Source: Kitasatospora aureofaciens
GTDB taxonomy: Bacteria; Actinomycetota; Actinomycetes; Streptomycetales; Streptomycetaceae
Direction: 5' to 3'
NCBI GenBank assembly: GCA_000720845.1
Contig: JODU01000017.1
Location: 248,001 to 312,000, forward strand
DNA length: 64,000 bases
Positions 1-11,600 of this stretch are shown here, in pieces. A program made the translations under genes and the position numbers. The notes beneath the pieces are model-generated. The model searched no databases, was not told where the DNA came from, and worked only from the letters and a program-made list of their open reading frames with translations. How positions within the stretch are numbered: position 1 is the stretch's first letter; every line of letters begins with the position of its first letter.

Positions 1-783
1 GGCATGGTCGACCAGTACCCGAACCCGGCCGGGCAGAGCCCCGACATCAACACCCAGTGGCCCTGGGTGAAGGACAAGTGGGGGGACGCCGAGCCCGAGG
101 TCGTCATGAAGAACGGTGACACGGGTCCCAACTACGAGAAGATCGCCGCCCTGCGCCCGGACCTGATTGTCGCGGTCTACTCCGAGATCGACCAGGCCGC
201 CTACGACAAGCTGTCCAAGATCGCGCCCACGGTGGGCCGCACCAAGGGCGAGAAGGAGCCGTTCAGCGCTCCGTGGCAGGACAACGCGCTGCACATCGCC
301 AAGGCGCTCGGCAAGGCCGAGGAGGGCGAGAAGATGGTCGCCGGCATCCAGGGGAAGCTGGACGCGGCCAAGCAGGCCCATCCCGAGTTCGCGGACCGGA
401 CCGCGGTGGTGCTCTCCTGGTACAAGGACTCGGTGGCACCGTTCACCTCCACCGACGTGCGCGGGCGGCTGGTGACGGGGATCGGCTTCAAGTACCAGAC
501 CGAGATCGACAAGGTCGCCGGCGGCGACTTCTACACCACGCTCTCGCCCGAGCGCGTCGACCTGGTCGACGTGGACCGCGTCTTCGTCATCAACGACAAG
601 GCGGACCAGGACGCGTTGAAGAAGTTCGAGCTGTTCACCAACCTGGACGCCGTCAAGAACGGCAAGGTCTCCTACCTCCTGGACAGCGAGGGCCCGGCGG
701 TCGGTGCGGCCATCTCCCAGGGCACCCTGCTGTCCATGCCGTACGCCGTCGACGAGCTCGTCAAGGCGGCCGGGCAGGGGTGA
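1..783 (+). CDS. cchF: Ferric-siderophore binding lipoprotein, C-terminal part (CchF-like), cut by window start
   Basis: The reading frame is already open at base 1, so the N-terminus with its lipoprotein signal lies outside the window. About 260 residues remain of a family usually near 350. They show the FepB/FecB-type substrate-binding fold: a segment like 'ALRPDLIVAVYSEID' early on and the closing 'MPYAVDELVKAA' typical of iron-complex binding proteins. The protein should capture ferric coelichelin outside the membrane and pass it to an importer whose genes should lie upstream, off the window. The stop codon overlaps the GTG start of the next ABC gene by four bases, so the two are translationally coupled. 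Naming rests on the unmistakable NRPS downstream. Confidence 0.88.
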   Translation, partial: GMVDQYPNPAGQSPDINTQWPWVKDKWGDAEPEVVMKNGDTGPNYEKIAALRPDLIVAVYSEIDQAAYDKLSKIAPTVGRTKGEKEPFSAPWQDNALHIAKALGKAEEGEKMVAGIQGKLDAAKQAHPEFADRTAVVLSWYKDSVAPFTSTDVRGRLVTGIGFKYQTEIDKVAGGDFYTTLSPERVDLVDVDRVFVINDKADQDALKKFELFTNLDAVKNGKVSYLLDSEGPAVGAAISQGTLLSMPYAVDELVKAAGQG

Positions 784-2573
784 GCGTCACCGACATCCGC
801 GTCCCGCCGTCGGTCCTGCGTACGGCGACCGGGCGCGAGGCCGGCCGATGGGTCGCGGTCCACTGCCGCGAGGCGCCCTGGCTGACGGCCGCCACGGTGC
901 TCAGCACGGTGGCCGGAGCGGCCCTCCAGGTGCTCCCCGTGCTGCTGCTGGGCCGTGTGGTCGACGCGGTCGCCGGGGGTGAGTCGCAGTCCGTCCTGGT
1001 CGTGATCGGGGTCCTGATGGTCGCCGCGGCGCTGCTCGGCGCGGCGGCGACGGCGGTGTCGACCTACCTGATCGGGAGGCTGGGCGCCGACCTGCTAGCC
1101 CGGCTGCGGGAGGGCGCCGTCCGCGCCGTCCTGGCGATGCCCAGCGCGCGCGTCGAAGAGGTGGGCCGCGGCGACGTGTTGTCCCGGGTCGGCGACGACG
1201 TCGCCGTGATCTCCAGGGGCATCCGCACGGCCGTGCCCACGGTGTTCTCGGCAGGTGTCCTCGTCGCCATCGCCACGGCCGGCATGTTCGGCCTGGACTG
1301 GCGGCTCGGACTTGCGGGCGCCGGCGCGCTGCCCGCCTACGCGCTGGCCCTGCGCTGGTACCTGCCGAGGTCCGCCCCGCTGTACCGCAAGCAGCGGGTG
1401 GCCCAGGCCGACCGGGCACAGGCCCTGATCAGCGGCCTGAACGGCATCGACACCGTCCGGGCCTACCGGCTCGAGGACGCCTTCCGCGAGCGGGTCACCC
1501 GCGAGTCGTGGCGGGTGCGCGACCTCGGCATCGAGGTGTTCCGGTTCTTCGGCCGGTTCGTCGGCCGGGAGAACCGCGCCGAGTTCATCGGGCTGACGCT
1601 CATCATCGTGGTGGGCTACGCGCTGCTGGAGGCGGACGCGGCCACGCTGGGCGAGGTGTCGGCGGCCCCGCTGCTCTTCCACCGGCTGTTCACCCCGCTG
1701 GGCGCCATCATGTTCACCTTCGACGAGGCGCAGAAGTCGGGCGCGAGCCTGACCCGTCTGGTCGGCGTGCTGGGGGAGGACGCCGCGGACCGGCTGGTGG
1801 GCGACGAGTCCGTCGGCGCGGCGGCCGGGCCGTACCCGGTGACGGTGCGCGGGCTGACGTTCACCTACCCGGGTGCCGAGGAACCGGTCCTCAGGGACGT
1901 CGACCTGACCATCCCGGCGGGTGGCTCGCTCGCCCTCGTGGGGGCGACGGGCGCCGGCAAGACGACCCTGGCCGCGCTGGTCGCGGGCATCGGGACGCCG
2001 CAGGCGGGGTCGGTGCGGGTCGGGCCGACCGACCTGGCCGCACTGGACGAGGCCGGGGCACGGGCCCTGGTGAGCATCCTGACCCAGGAGACCCACGTCT
2101 TCTCCGGGCCGCTCGCCGACGACCTGCGGCTGGCCGCGCCGCGGGCGACCGACGCCGAACTGCTGGACGCCCTGCGCACCGTGGGCGCCGGTCAGTGGGT
2201 GGACGCGCTGCCCGACGGGCTGGACACGCTCGTGGGTGAGGGCGGTGAGCGACTGGACGCGACCAAGGCCGCCCAGATCGCGCTGGCCCGGCTGGTGCTC
2301 CGGCGGGCGCCGGTGGTGGTCCTCGACGAGTCGACCGCGGAGGCGGGCAGCGAGGGCGCCGCCGAGCTGGAACGGGCGGTGCTGGCCGCGTGCGCGGGCC
2401 GCACCACGCTGTTCGTGGCGCACCGCCTGACCCAGGCGACGGCGGCGGACCGGATCGCCGTCCTGGACGCCGGACGGGTCGTAGAGGAGGGCACGCACGC
2501 GGAGTTGGTGGCTCTGGGCGGCCGTTACGCACGGCTGTGGCGGGCCTGGCGCGAGGGAGGCCAGGCAGGGTAG
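780..2573 (+). CDS. cchG: ABC exporter-type half transporter with intact Walker A and degenerate signature (CchG-like)
   Basis: A 597-residue fused membrane/ATPase half transporter, probably for coelichelin export. The open frame runs much further upstream, but the GTG at 780 overlaps the cchF stop as GTGA and gives the normal family length. The membrane domain fills about residues 20-320. The nucleotide domain has an intact Walker A (GATGAGKTT, residues 388-396), Walker B with catalytic glutamate (D516, E517) and an H-loop histidine (H548). The ABC signature LSGGQ is missing: the equivalent stretch reads GGERLDATKAAQ (488-499). CchI has the opposite defects, so the two probably pair as a heterodimer. 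The gene ends exactly where the iron box before cchH begins. Confidence 0.88.
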   Translation: MSVTDIRVPPSVLRTATGREAGRWVAVHCREAPWLTAATVLSTVAGAALQVLPVLLLGRVVDAVAGGESQSVLVVIGVLMVAAALLGAAATAVSTYLIGRLGADLLARLREGAVRAVLAMPSARVEEVGRGDVLSRVGDDVAVISRGIRTAVPTVFSAGVLVAIATAGMFGLDWRLGLAGAGALPAYALALRWYLPRSAPLYRKQRVAQADRAQALISGLNGIDTVRAYRLEDAFRERVTRESWRVRDLGIEVFRFFGRFVGRENRAEFIGLTLIIVVGYALLEADAATLGEVSAAPLLFHRLFTPLGAIMFTFDEAQKSGASLTRLVGVLGEDAADRLVGDESVGAAAGPYPVTVRGLTFTYPGAEEPVLRDVDLTIPAGGSLALVGATGAGKTTLAALVAGIGTPQAGSVRVGPTDLAALDEAGARALVSILTQETHVFSGPLADDLRLAAPRATDAELLDALRTVGAGQWVDALPDGLDTLVGEGGERLDATKAAQIALARLVLRRAPVVVLDESTAEAGSEGAAELERAVLAACAGRTTLFVAHRLTQATAADRIAVLDAGRVVEEGTHAELVALGGRYARLWRAWREGGQAG

Positions 2574-2607
2574 TTAGGCATGCCTAAGTTAGGTTAGCCT
2601 GCCTTCA
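2574..2607 (+). promoter_or_regulatory. Tandem iron boxes (DmdR/IdeR type) before cchH
   Basis: Immediately after the cchG stop there is a perfect 14-base palindrome, TTAGGCATGCCTAA (2574-2587). One base later comes TTAGGTTAGCCTGCCTTCA (2589-2607). Read on the other strand, that second site matches the actinobacterial iron-box consensus TTAGGTTAGGCTAACCTAA at 15 of 19 positions. Two adjoining sites suggest cooperative binding of an IdeR/DmdR1-type repressor that shuts off cchH and cchI when iron is plentiful. Confidence 0.8.
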
Positions 2608-2634
2608 TTCCTTGGAAGGGGTGTTGAGTCTTCG

Positions 2635-5600
2635 ATGATGGAACCGACCGCTTCTCTCGTACGGCTTTCTCCCAGGCACCTGACCGGCATACGCCGGCGC
2701 ACCGGAGACTTCTCCGACCGGGCCGTCGCCGAGGCGTGCGCCGTCTCACTGGCGTACTGGGCCTCGGGCCGCGGCCCCGCCGGACTCGACCTCACCGCGA
2801 GCACCCTGTTCACCGACGTGCTCGGCTGGACCGACAACGGCGGTACGGCGCCCGCGGGGTGGGCCGTCGGCGCGGACGGCCGGACCATCGGCCTCCCGGA
2901 GGGCGTCGTACCGGAGGACGCCCAGCTCGCGCTCGACGACCTCGCCGACTTCCCGGACCGCCCGCTCGGCACCATCGGCCCCGCCGGCCCGGCGGAGCGG
3001 CTGGAGCTCCTCGCCCGGTGGAACGACACCGACGCCGACCGGGACCGCCCCACCCTGGTGGAGATGTTCCGCGCACAGGCGCGCGCCAGGCCGGACGCCG
3101 TCGCCGTCGTCGACGGACACCGCACCCTGACCTACCGCCAGACCGCCGAGCTGTCCGCCCAGTTGGCCCATCACCTGATCGCCCGCGGACTCACCGCAGA
3201 AGACGTCGTCGGGATCTCCCTGGAACGCTCCGCCGAAATGGTGATCGGACTGCTCGGAGTGCTCCAGGCGGGCGGCGCGTTCGTCCCGCTCGACCCGCAC
3301 TGGCCCGCCGGACGCCGGGCCGTCGTCATCGAGGACGCGGGCGTCGTCGTACAGCTCAACTCCTCGGGCGAGCACGCCCGGGGGGAACCGGAAGCCGTGG
3401 CCGTCGACCTCGGCGACTGGCGGCTGGGCGCCCATCCCACCGAGGGGACCGGGATCACACCCCCCGGCGACGCCCTGGCCTATGTCATCTTCACCTCGGG
3501 TTCGACCGGGCGGCCCAAGGGCGCCATGATCCGGCACGAGGCGATCAGCGAGCGCCTGCTGTGGCAGATCCACGAGATCCTGGGTTTCGGACCCGACGAC
3601 GCCTCCCTGTTCAAGGCGCCGCTGTCCTTCGACATCTCCATCAACGAGATCTTCCTGCCCCTCGTCAGCGGCGGCAGACTGGTGGTCCTGCGCCCCGGTG
3701 GCGAACGCGACCCGCACCACCTGCTGAGCGTGATCGCCGAACAGCGCGTCACCTTCACCTACCTCGTCTCGTCCATGCTGGACGTGCTGTTGGAGATGAC
3801 GGGCGACTCCGGGAGCCTCGACAGCCTCCGGCACGTCTGGTGCGGCGGCGAGGTGCTCACGCCCGAACTGTACGAGCGCTTCCGCACCCGGCTCGACATC
3901 CCCCTGTACCACGGCTACGGCCCCGCCGAGACGACCATCGGAGTCTCGCACGTCGTCTACCGGGGAGCGGCCGAGCGCCTGTCGACGTCGATCGGCCGGG
4001 CCAACCCCAACACCCGGCTGTACGTCCTGGACGACGAACTGCGCCCGGTCCCGGTCGGCGTCGGCGGCGAACTGTACGCGGGAGGGCTGCTGCTGGGGCG
4101 CGGCTATGTGAACGCACCGGGCCTGACGGCCTCCCGGTTCGTGGCGAACCCCTTCGCCGACGACGGCTCCCGGCTGTACCGGACCGGCGACCTCGCCCGC
4201 TTCGCCCCCGACGGCACGCTCGACTTCCTCGGCCGCGCGGACAACCAGATCAAGATCCGCGGCATGCGCCTGGAGATCGAGGACGTCGAGATCGGCCTCG
4301 CCGAGCACCCCCACGTGCGCCACACCTGCGTCGTCGCGAAGAAGAACACGGCGGGCGGCACCTACCTGGTGGGATACGTCATCCCGGCCACCGGATACGA
4401 GGACCTGCGCGCGGACGACGTCAAGGCGTGGGCCGGCGAGCACATGGTGGAGTACATGGTGCCCGCCCACGTCGTGGTGATGAGCGAGTTCCCGCTCACC
4501 GCGAACGGCAAGCTCGACCGGAACGCGCTGCCCGAACCCGTGATCACCACGGCCTCCCTCGTCCCGCCCGGCACCGACGAGGAACGGACGGTGTGCGGGG
4601 CGGTCGCGGCCCTGCTCCAGCTGGACCAGGTGGGGGTCGACCAGGACTTCTTCCGGCTCGGCGGCGACAGCATCCTGGCCATCTCGCTGCTGAGCGCGCT
4701 GCGCGACGCCGGACTCCACGTCACCGCCCGGCAGATCTTCACCCACAGCACGCTGGGAGCGCTGGCGGCGGTGGCGAGCCGCGAGGACACCACGGCAGTG
4801 GACCACCGCGACGTGGCGACCGGAACGGTCGTCGGATCGCCGGTCGTGCAGTGGCTCGGCGAGACCACGGACGCGATCGACGGCTTCGTCCAGTCGGTCG
4901 TGCTCAACACCCCGGCGGACCTCACCGGCGACGCCCTCGACGCGATCCTCGCCGCGGTCGTGCGCCGGCACCCCATGCTCCGGGCCAGGCTGGTGCGCGG
5001 TGAGCGCTGGAGCTTCGACATCCCGGAGGCGGAACCGGTCCCGGCCGAGGCCCTCTGGCGGGAGAGCGGCCGGCCACTGGAGGAGTGCCTCGCCCTCGCC
5101 ACCGGGGAACTGGACCCGACGGGCGGGGCGATGCTGCGCGCCGTGTGGCGCCGCGAGGCACGGCAGCTCGCCGTCGTCGTCCACCACGTGGTGATCGACG
5201 GTGTGTCCTGGCGGGTGCTGATGGACGACCTGGCCACGGCATGGCGGCAGTTCACCTCGGGCACACCGCTCGAACTCCCGGCGGAGGGGACCTCGTTCCG
5301 GCGCTGGACCCAGCTGCTGGAACGCGCCGCGTTCGACGCGGACAGCGCCTGCTTCCGCCGCCCCCTGCCGGGACCCGACGAGCCGCTGGGCAGACGCGCG
5401 CTGTCCGACGACGACACCGTGGCGCACGAGCGGACCCGGACCGTCGCGGTCGGCGCGCGGACCACCGCCGCGCTCCTCGGCGAGACCCCCGCGAAGTTCC
5501 ACGCGGGTGTCAACGACGTACTGGTGACCGCGCTCGCCGTCGCCCTCGCCCGCCGCCGCCGCGACCTCGGCCAGGACCAGACCTTCGCGCACATCGAACT

Positions 5601-8600
5601 CGAAGGCCACGGCCGCGAGTCCCGGTTCGTCGCCCCGACCGCCGGTTTCGAGCCGGAACTCTCCCGGACCGTCGGCTGGTTCACCACCCTCTTCCCGGTG
5701 ACCGTCGACCCCGGCACGGCCCCGGACCCCACCGCACCCGGGTACCTGGCCGCCGCGCTCAAGGCGGTCAAGGAAGACCTCGCGCGCGTTCCGGACAACG
5801 GCGTCTCCTACGGTGCCCTGCGCCATCTGGCCCACGTCGACTTCGACGCGCCCGCACCGCAGGTGCTCTTCAACTACCTGGGCCGCTTCGACGCGGGCTC
5901 GTCCGGCGACTGGCAACTCGCCCGCACCACCGGTCAGCTGGGCGAGCGGCGCGACCCGCGGATGCGGCTGCCCCGCGCCCTGGAGTTCAACGCGATCGCC
6001 GAACCCGGTCCCAAGGGAGCCCACGAGCTGGTCACCGCCATCTCCTGGCCCGACGGCATGTTCACCGACGCGGACATCAGCACCCTCGGCGCCTACTACC
6101 AGGAGGCGCTCACGGGTCTCGCCGCGCTGGACGAGGGCGGCCACTCACCCAGCGACTTCCGCCCGCTGCCGCTCACCCAGGCCGACGTAGACGCGCTGGA
6201 CGGCCCGGCGCTGCGGGACATCCTTCCGCTGACCCCGCTGCAGGAGGGCCTGTACTTCCACTCGGTCTACGACGACGAGGCCACCGGCAGCTATGTGGAG
6301 CAGCAACTGCTCACGCTGGAGGGCGAGGTGGACCCGGAGCGGCTGGCGACGGCGGCCACCCGCCTGCTCACCCTCCACCCGAACCTCGCCGCGCGCTTCG
6401 TGGCCCTGGCCGACGGCCGTGTGGTCTGCGTGCTGGAGAGCGGCGTCGAGGCGCCCTTCACCACCCTGGACCGGCCCGGCATCACCGACGAAGAGATCCG
6501 TGCCCACGCCGAGCGGGACCGCCGCGCCGGATTCGACCTGGCCACCGGCCCACTGATGCGGTACACACTCATCCGCGCGGGGGCCGGCCGGCACGTCCTG
6601 GTGCAGACGGTGCACCACATCGTCGCCGACGGCTGGTCGGTGCCGCCCATGCTGCGCACCCTGCTGGCCGAATACCACGCGCCGGGCTCAGCACACGTGC
6701 TCGGCGGATTCCCCGAGCACGTGCGCCACCTGGCCGCGCTCGACGACGCCGTGAGCGACCGGGTGTGGGACGAGCAACTGGCCGGACTCCCCGGCCCGTC
6801 GCTGATCGCCGAGGGACACCCGCCCTCGGCACACTTCGCCGACATCGCCATGACGGCGGACACCGACGTCGACGCGGCCGCCCGGTCGGCCGGCGTACCG
6901 CTGAGCGTCGCCGTGCACAGCGCCTGGGCCCTGACCCTGGGCGGCATCCTGCACAGCGACGACGTAGTGTTCGGCTCCACGGTCTCCGGCCGCGACGCGG
7001 ACGTGCCCGGCATCGAGGGCATGGTGGGCCTGCTCATCAACACCGTCCCCCTGCGCGCCCGCTGGGCCGCCGGCACGACCGCGCGCGAACTGCTCGCCTC
7101 CGTCCGGGCACACCAGAGCGCGGTACTGCCGCACCAGCACGTCTCACTGGCCCGGATCGCCCGCCGGGCCGGCGCGGGCGCGCTCTTCGACACCCTGGTG
7201 GTGTTCGACGTGGCGACCGACGTGGACGCACTGCGGCGGCCCGGCGACACCCTCGCCGTCACCGGCATCGTCAACGAGGGCGCCCCGCACTACCCGCTGA
7301 CGCTGGTGGTGGAACGCACGCCGGACGGCCGCCCGCGCTTCAGCCTGATCCACGACGCCGAGCTGCTGGAGGAGAGCGGCGTCCGCGAGATCCTGCGCAC
7401 CTTCACCCGGAACCTCACCGCTCTGCTCACCCGGCCGGACGCCCGGGTCGGCGAGCTGGCATCCGAGGATTCCGGGCGCGCCGAGCCGGTCGCCCCGACC
7501 ACCCTGGGTGAACTGTTCGACACCGCGGCCCGCCGCGCCCCGGCCGCCACCGCCGTCACCCAGTGCGCCCTCGACGGCTCCGTCCGGTGCCTGACGTACG
7601 GCGAACTCGCCGCGGCCAAGGACGAGTTGGCGGCGGCCCTGTGCGCGGCCGGGGTCCGTCCCGGCCGGCGGGTCGCCGTCGCCGTGCCGCCCTCCGTCGA
7701 GCAGGTCGTCGCGCTGATCGCCGTCGTCGCCGCGGGCGGGGCCTACGTACCGCTGGACCTGGCGTACCCGGACGACCGCCTGGAGTACGTCCTCGCCGAC
7801 TCCGCCCCCCAGGTCGTCGTGGTGGACCCGGACCGGCGTGACCGGTTCACGAGGCTGCTGGACCGCGCGGGCGTGCCGGCCCGCGTGCTCGTACCGGGGG
7901 AGGACCACCCGCCCACCGCGGCGGAGCCCGGACCCGGTGCCGGCTGGAACGACCCCGCGTACGTCATCTACACCTCCGGATCGACCGGGCGGCCCAAGGG
8001 TGTCGTCGTCCCGCACTCCAGTGTCGTGACGCTGCTCGCCAACACCCGGCCCCTGATGGGCTTCGGCCCGGACGACGTGTGGGTCCAGTTCCACTCCTTC
8101 TCCTTCGACTTCGCGGTCTGGGAGCTGTGGGGCGCGCTCGCGCACGGCGGTGAACTCCTGGTGCCGGAGTACGGGCTGACCCGTTCCCCGGTCGACTTCC
8201 ACCGGATGGTCCGCGAGCGCGGGGTGACCGTGCTCAACCAGACCCCGTCGGCGTTCCACCGGTTCGCCGAGGCCGACCGGCACGCGGGCGGACCACTGCC
8301 CGCACTGCGCCGGGTGATCTTCGGCGGCGAGGCGCTGGACCTCGGGCGGCTGCGCGGCTGGGTCGAGCGGCACGGCACCGAATCGCCCGAACTGGTCAAC
8401 ATGTACGGCATCACCGAGACCACCGTCCATGTCACCCACCGGGTGCTGACCGCCGCCGACTTCGCCGCCGGGGAGGCCGCCACCAGCCCCATCGGCGGCC
8501 CGGTCCCGGGCCTGGTGACCCACCTCCTCGACGACCGGCTCCGTCCGGTGCCGCCAGGCCGGGTGGGCGCCATCTACGTCGCCGGCGACCAGGTGTCGCT

Positions 8601-11600
8601 CGGCTACCTGGGCAGGCCGGGGCTCACCGCGGGCAGGTTCGTGGCCGACCCGTTCCGGGCGGACGGCTCCCGCATGTACCACACCGGCGACCTCGCCCGC
8701 CGCACGCTCCACGGCGAGCTGGAGTTCGTGGGCCGCGCCGACGACCAGGTACAGCTGAAGGGGTTCCGCATCGAGCTGGGCGAGGTGGAGGCCGCGATCC
8801 GGGACCTCGACGGCGTGGCCGACGCCGCCGTCACGGTCGCCGACAGCGAGGACCACCTGGTCGCGCACGTCGTGGGCCGGGTGCCCGCGGACCTCACCGC
8901 GCTGCTGTCGGCGAAGCTGCCCGCGCACATGGTGCCGGGCCGGGTGCTGCCCGTCGACGCCCTGCCGCTGACGGTCAACGGGAAGCTCGACCGCAGGGCG
9001 CTGACCGAGCGCGCGGCACTGACGCCGCCCACGAGCAACGGTGCGTGGGACGGCGGTGCCACGGACGGCGGCGCGCCGGCCCACGGCAATGCCTCCGCCT
9101 CCGCCCTCGCGTCGCTCGTCGACATCTTCGCCGCGGCCTTGCCCGGCTGCGCCCCGGACGCCGACACGGACTTCTTCGCCGCAGGAGGCGACAGCATCGT
9201 CGCCATCACGGTGATCAACCGGGCCAGGGCGCTCGGCCTGCCGATGACGCCGCGCGACGTGTTCCTGCTCCGGACGCCCCGCGCGCTCGCCGAGCACCTG
9301 GGCACCCGCACCCCGCGGTCCGAGGCGTCCGCGTCGGCCCGCCAGGAGGACGGCCCGCTTCCGCCCACGCCGATCATCCTGCGCCGGCGTGAACTGGGCG
9401 GATCGCTCGCCCGGTTCGCCCAGGCCAGGACCCTGACGGCGCCCGAAGGCACCGGCTTCGCCGACGCGGAGCGTGCCGCGCGTGCCGTGGTCGCCACGCA
9501 CCCGGCGCTGCGGCTGCGGTTGCGCGTCGACCACGGGGCGTGGTCCCTGCGCACCGAACCCGTCGGCGAGGTCACCGTGGTCCGCGGAACCGGGACCGAC
9601 GCGGCGGGCGCCGCCGACCGGGCGGCCGACCGTCTCGACCCGGAGAACGGCGACGTCGTCGCCTTCACGTGGCTGGAGGCGACCCGGACGCTGGTGGTCG
9701 CCGTGCACCACCTCGCCGTAGACGCCGTGTCCTGGCTGATCCTGCTGGACGACCTGGCCGACGCGATGCGCGGTGCGGACCCGGCACCGCAGACCACGCC
9801 CTACGCCGAGTACGCCCGAGCACTGACCCACCGGTCCGGTGAGGAGACCGACGGCCTCGCCCACTGGATCACCACCCTCCAGGCCCCCACCCCGCTGCCC
9901 GCCGCGGTGAACCCGCGCGAGCGGACCGTCGTACTCGCCCCCGGCGTGAGCGACCGCGTCACGCGTACCGCACCGGTCGCGCTGGGTCTCGGTCTCACCG
10001 AGCTGCTGTGCGGGGCGTTGCGCGCCGCGCTGACCCGCGTCCAGCCGACGCCCACCGACCTGGCGGTCGAACTGGAGCGGCACGGCAGGGTCCCGGCCCT
10101 CGACGGGCACGACTACACCCGCACCGTCGGCTGGTTCACCGCCATCGCGCCCGTACGGCTCACCGCGCACACCGACCCCGTCGCCGCGGCACGCGAGGTC
10201 GCCGAACGCCGGCCGGACGAGCGCGCCCACGTCGCCTACGGCGCCCTCAGGTACCTCAACCCGCAGACCGCCCCGCTGCTCACCGCCCGACCGCAGGTCC
10301 TCCTCAACTACCTCGGCCGGGGCGGCGAGTCCGACGCTCCGCGCCTCACGGACACAGACGAGGGCGCCACCCCGTACGCGGTCGAGGTGAACGCGTGGAC
10401 CGACGCGGCCACCGGCAGCCTGCACGCCGCCTTCACCCTGGCCGAGGGCGTCCCCGACGAGATCACCGGGCACTGGCGCCGCGCGCTGGAACGGATCGCG
10501 GAGGCCGCCGCGACGGCCGAGCGCACGGCACCGGTCAGCCCCCTCCAGCGGGGCCTGTACTTCCAGGCCCAGCTGACCGGCCCGGCCGGACACTACGTCG
10601 CCCAGAGCTACTTCACCTTCGAACGGCGCCTGGACGCCGACGCGTTGTCCCGGGCGATGGAGCACGTGCTCGCACGGCACCCGGCCGTCGGCGCCGGCTT
10701 CACCACGGACGAGGACGGGAACCCGGTCCAGGTCCTCGCCGCGGGCCGCCGGGTCGGGGTCCGCACCGTCGAGGCGGGGACGGACGCGGACGTCGACGCC
10801 CTGCGCCTGGGGGACCGGGAGCGGGGATTCGACCCCGGCGAGCCGCCGCTGATCCGGCTGACCGTGGTGCGGCTGCCCGACGACCGCGACGGCCTGCTGC
10901 TCAGCTACCACCTGCTGCTGTGGGACGGCTGGTCGCGGGAGATCGTGCTGCGCGACCTGTTCGACGCCTACCGTGCCGTCCTGGAGGGGGCGCCCCTCGA
11001 CGCCGTGCCGGCCACGCCCGGCTTCGAGGACCACACCCGGGCCCTCGCCGCCAAGGACCCGGCCCCGTCGGAACGCTTCTGGGCGCGCCACCTGGCCGGA
11101 CTGTCCGGACCGACCCTGCTCGCCGGACCGGCGCCCGCCCTCTGCGACGACCTGCCCCGCGCACTCGTGCACACGCTGACCGCCGAACGGTCGGACGCGC
11201 TCAGGTCGGCGGCCAGGACCTACGGCGTCACGCTGAACTCGGTGCTGACCGGCGCCTTCGGCCTCTTCCTCGGCGCCCGCACCGGCCGCGCCGACGCCGT
11301 CTTCGGCGTGACCGTCTCCGGCCGGGAGGGCGAAGGGCTGGCCGACGTCGTCGGCGTGCTGCTCAACACCGTGCCCATGTGGACGCGGGCCCGGCCGCAC
11401 GACACGGTCCGCGCCTATCTGACGGCGGTGCAGGCGGCCAGGGTCGACGCCATGGAGCACGAGCACCTCGGGCTCGGCGAGATCCAGCGGGCCGGCGGTC
11501 ACGACACGCTGTTCGACAACCTGTTCGTGCTCCAGAACTTCCTGGACCCGGACGCCTTCGCCGAGATGAACGCCCGGCACGGCATCACGTCGGTGCGGGC

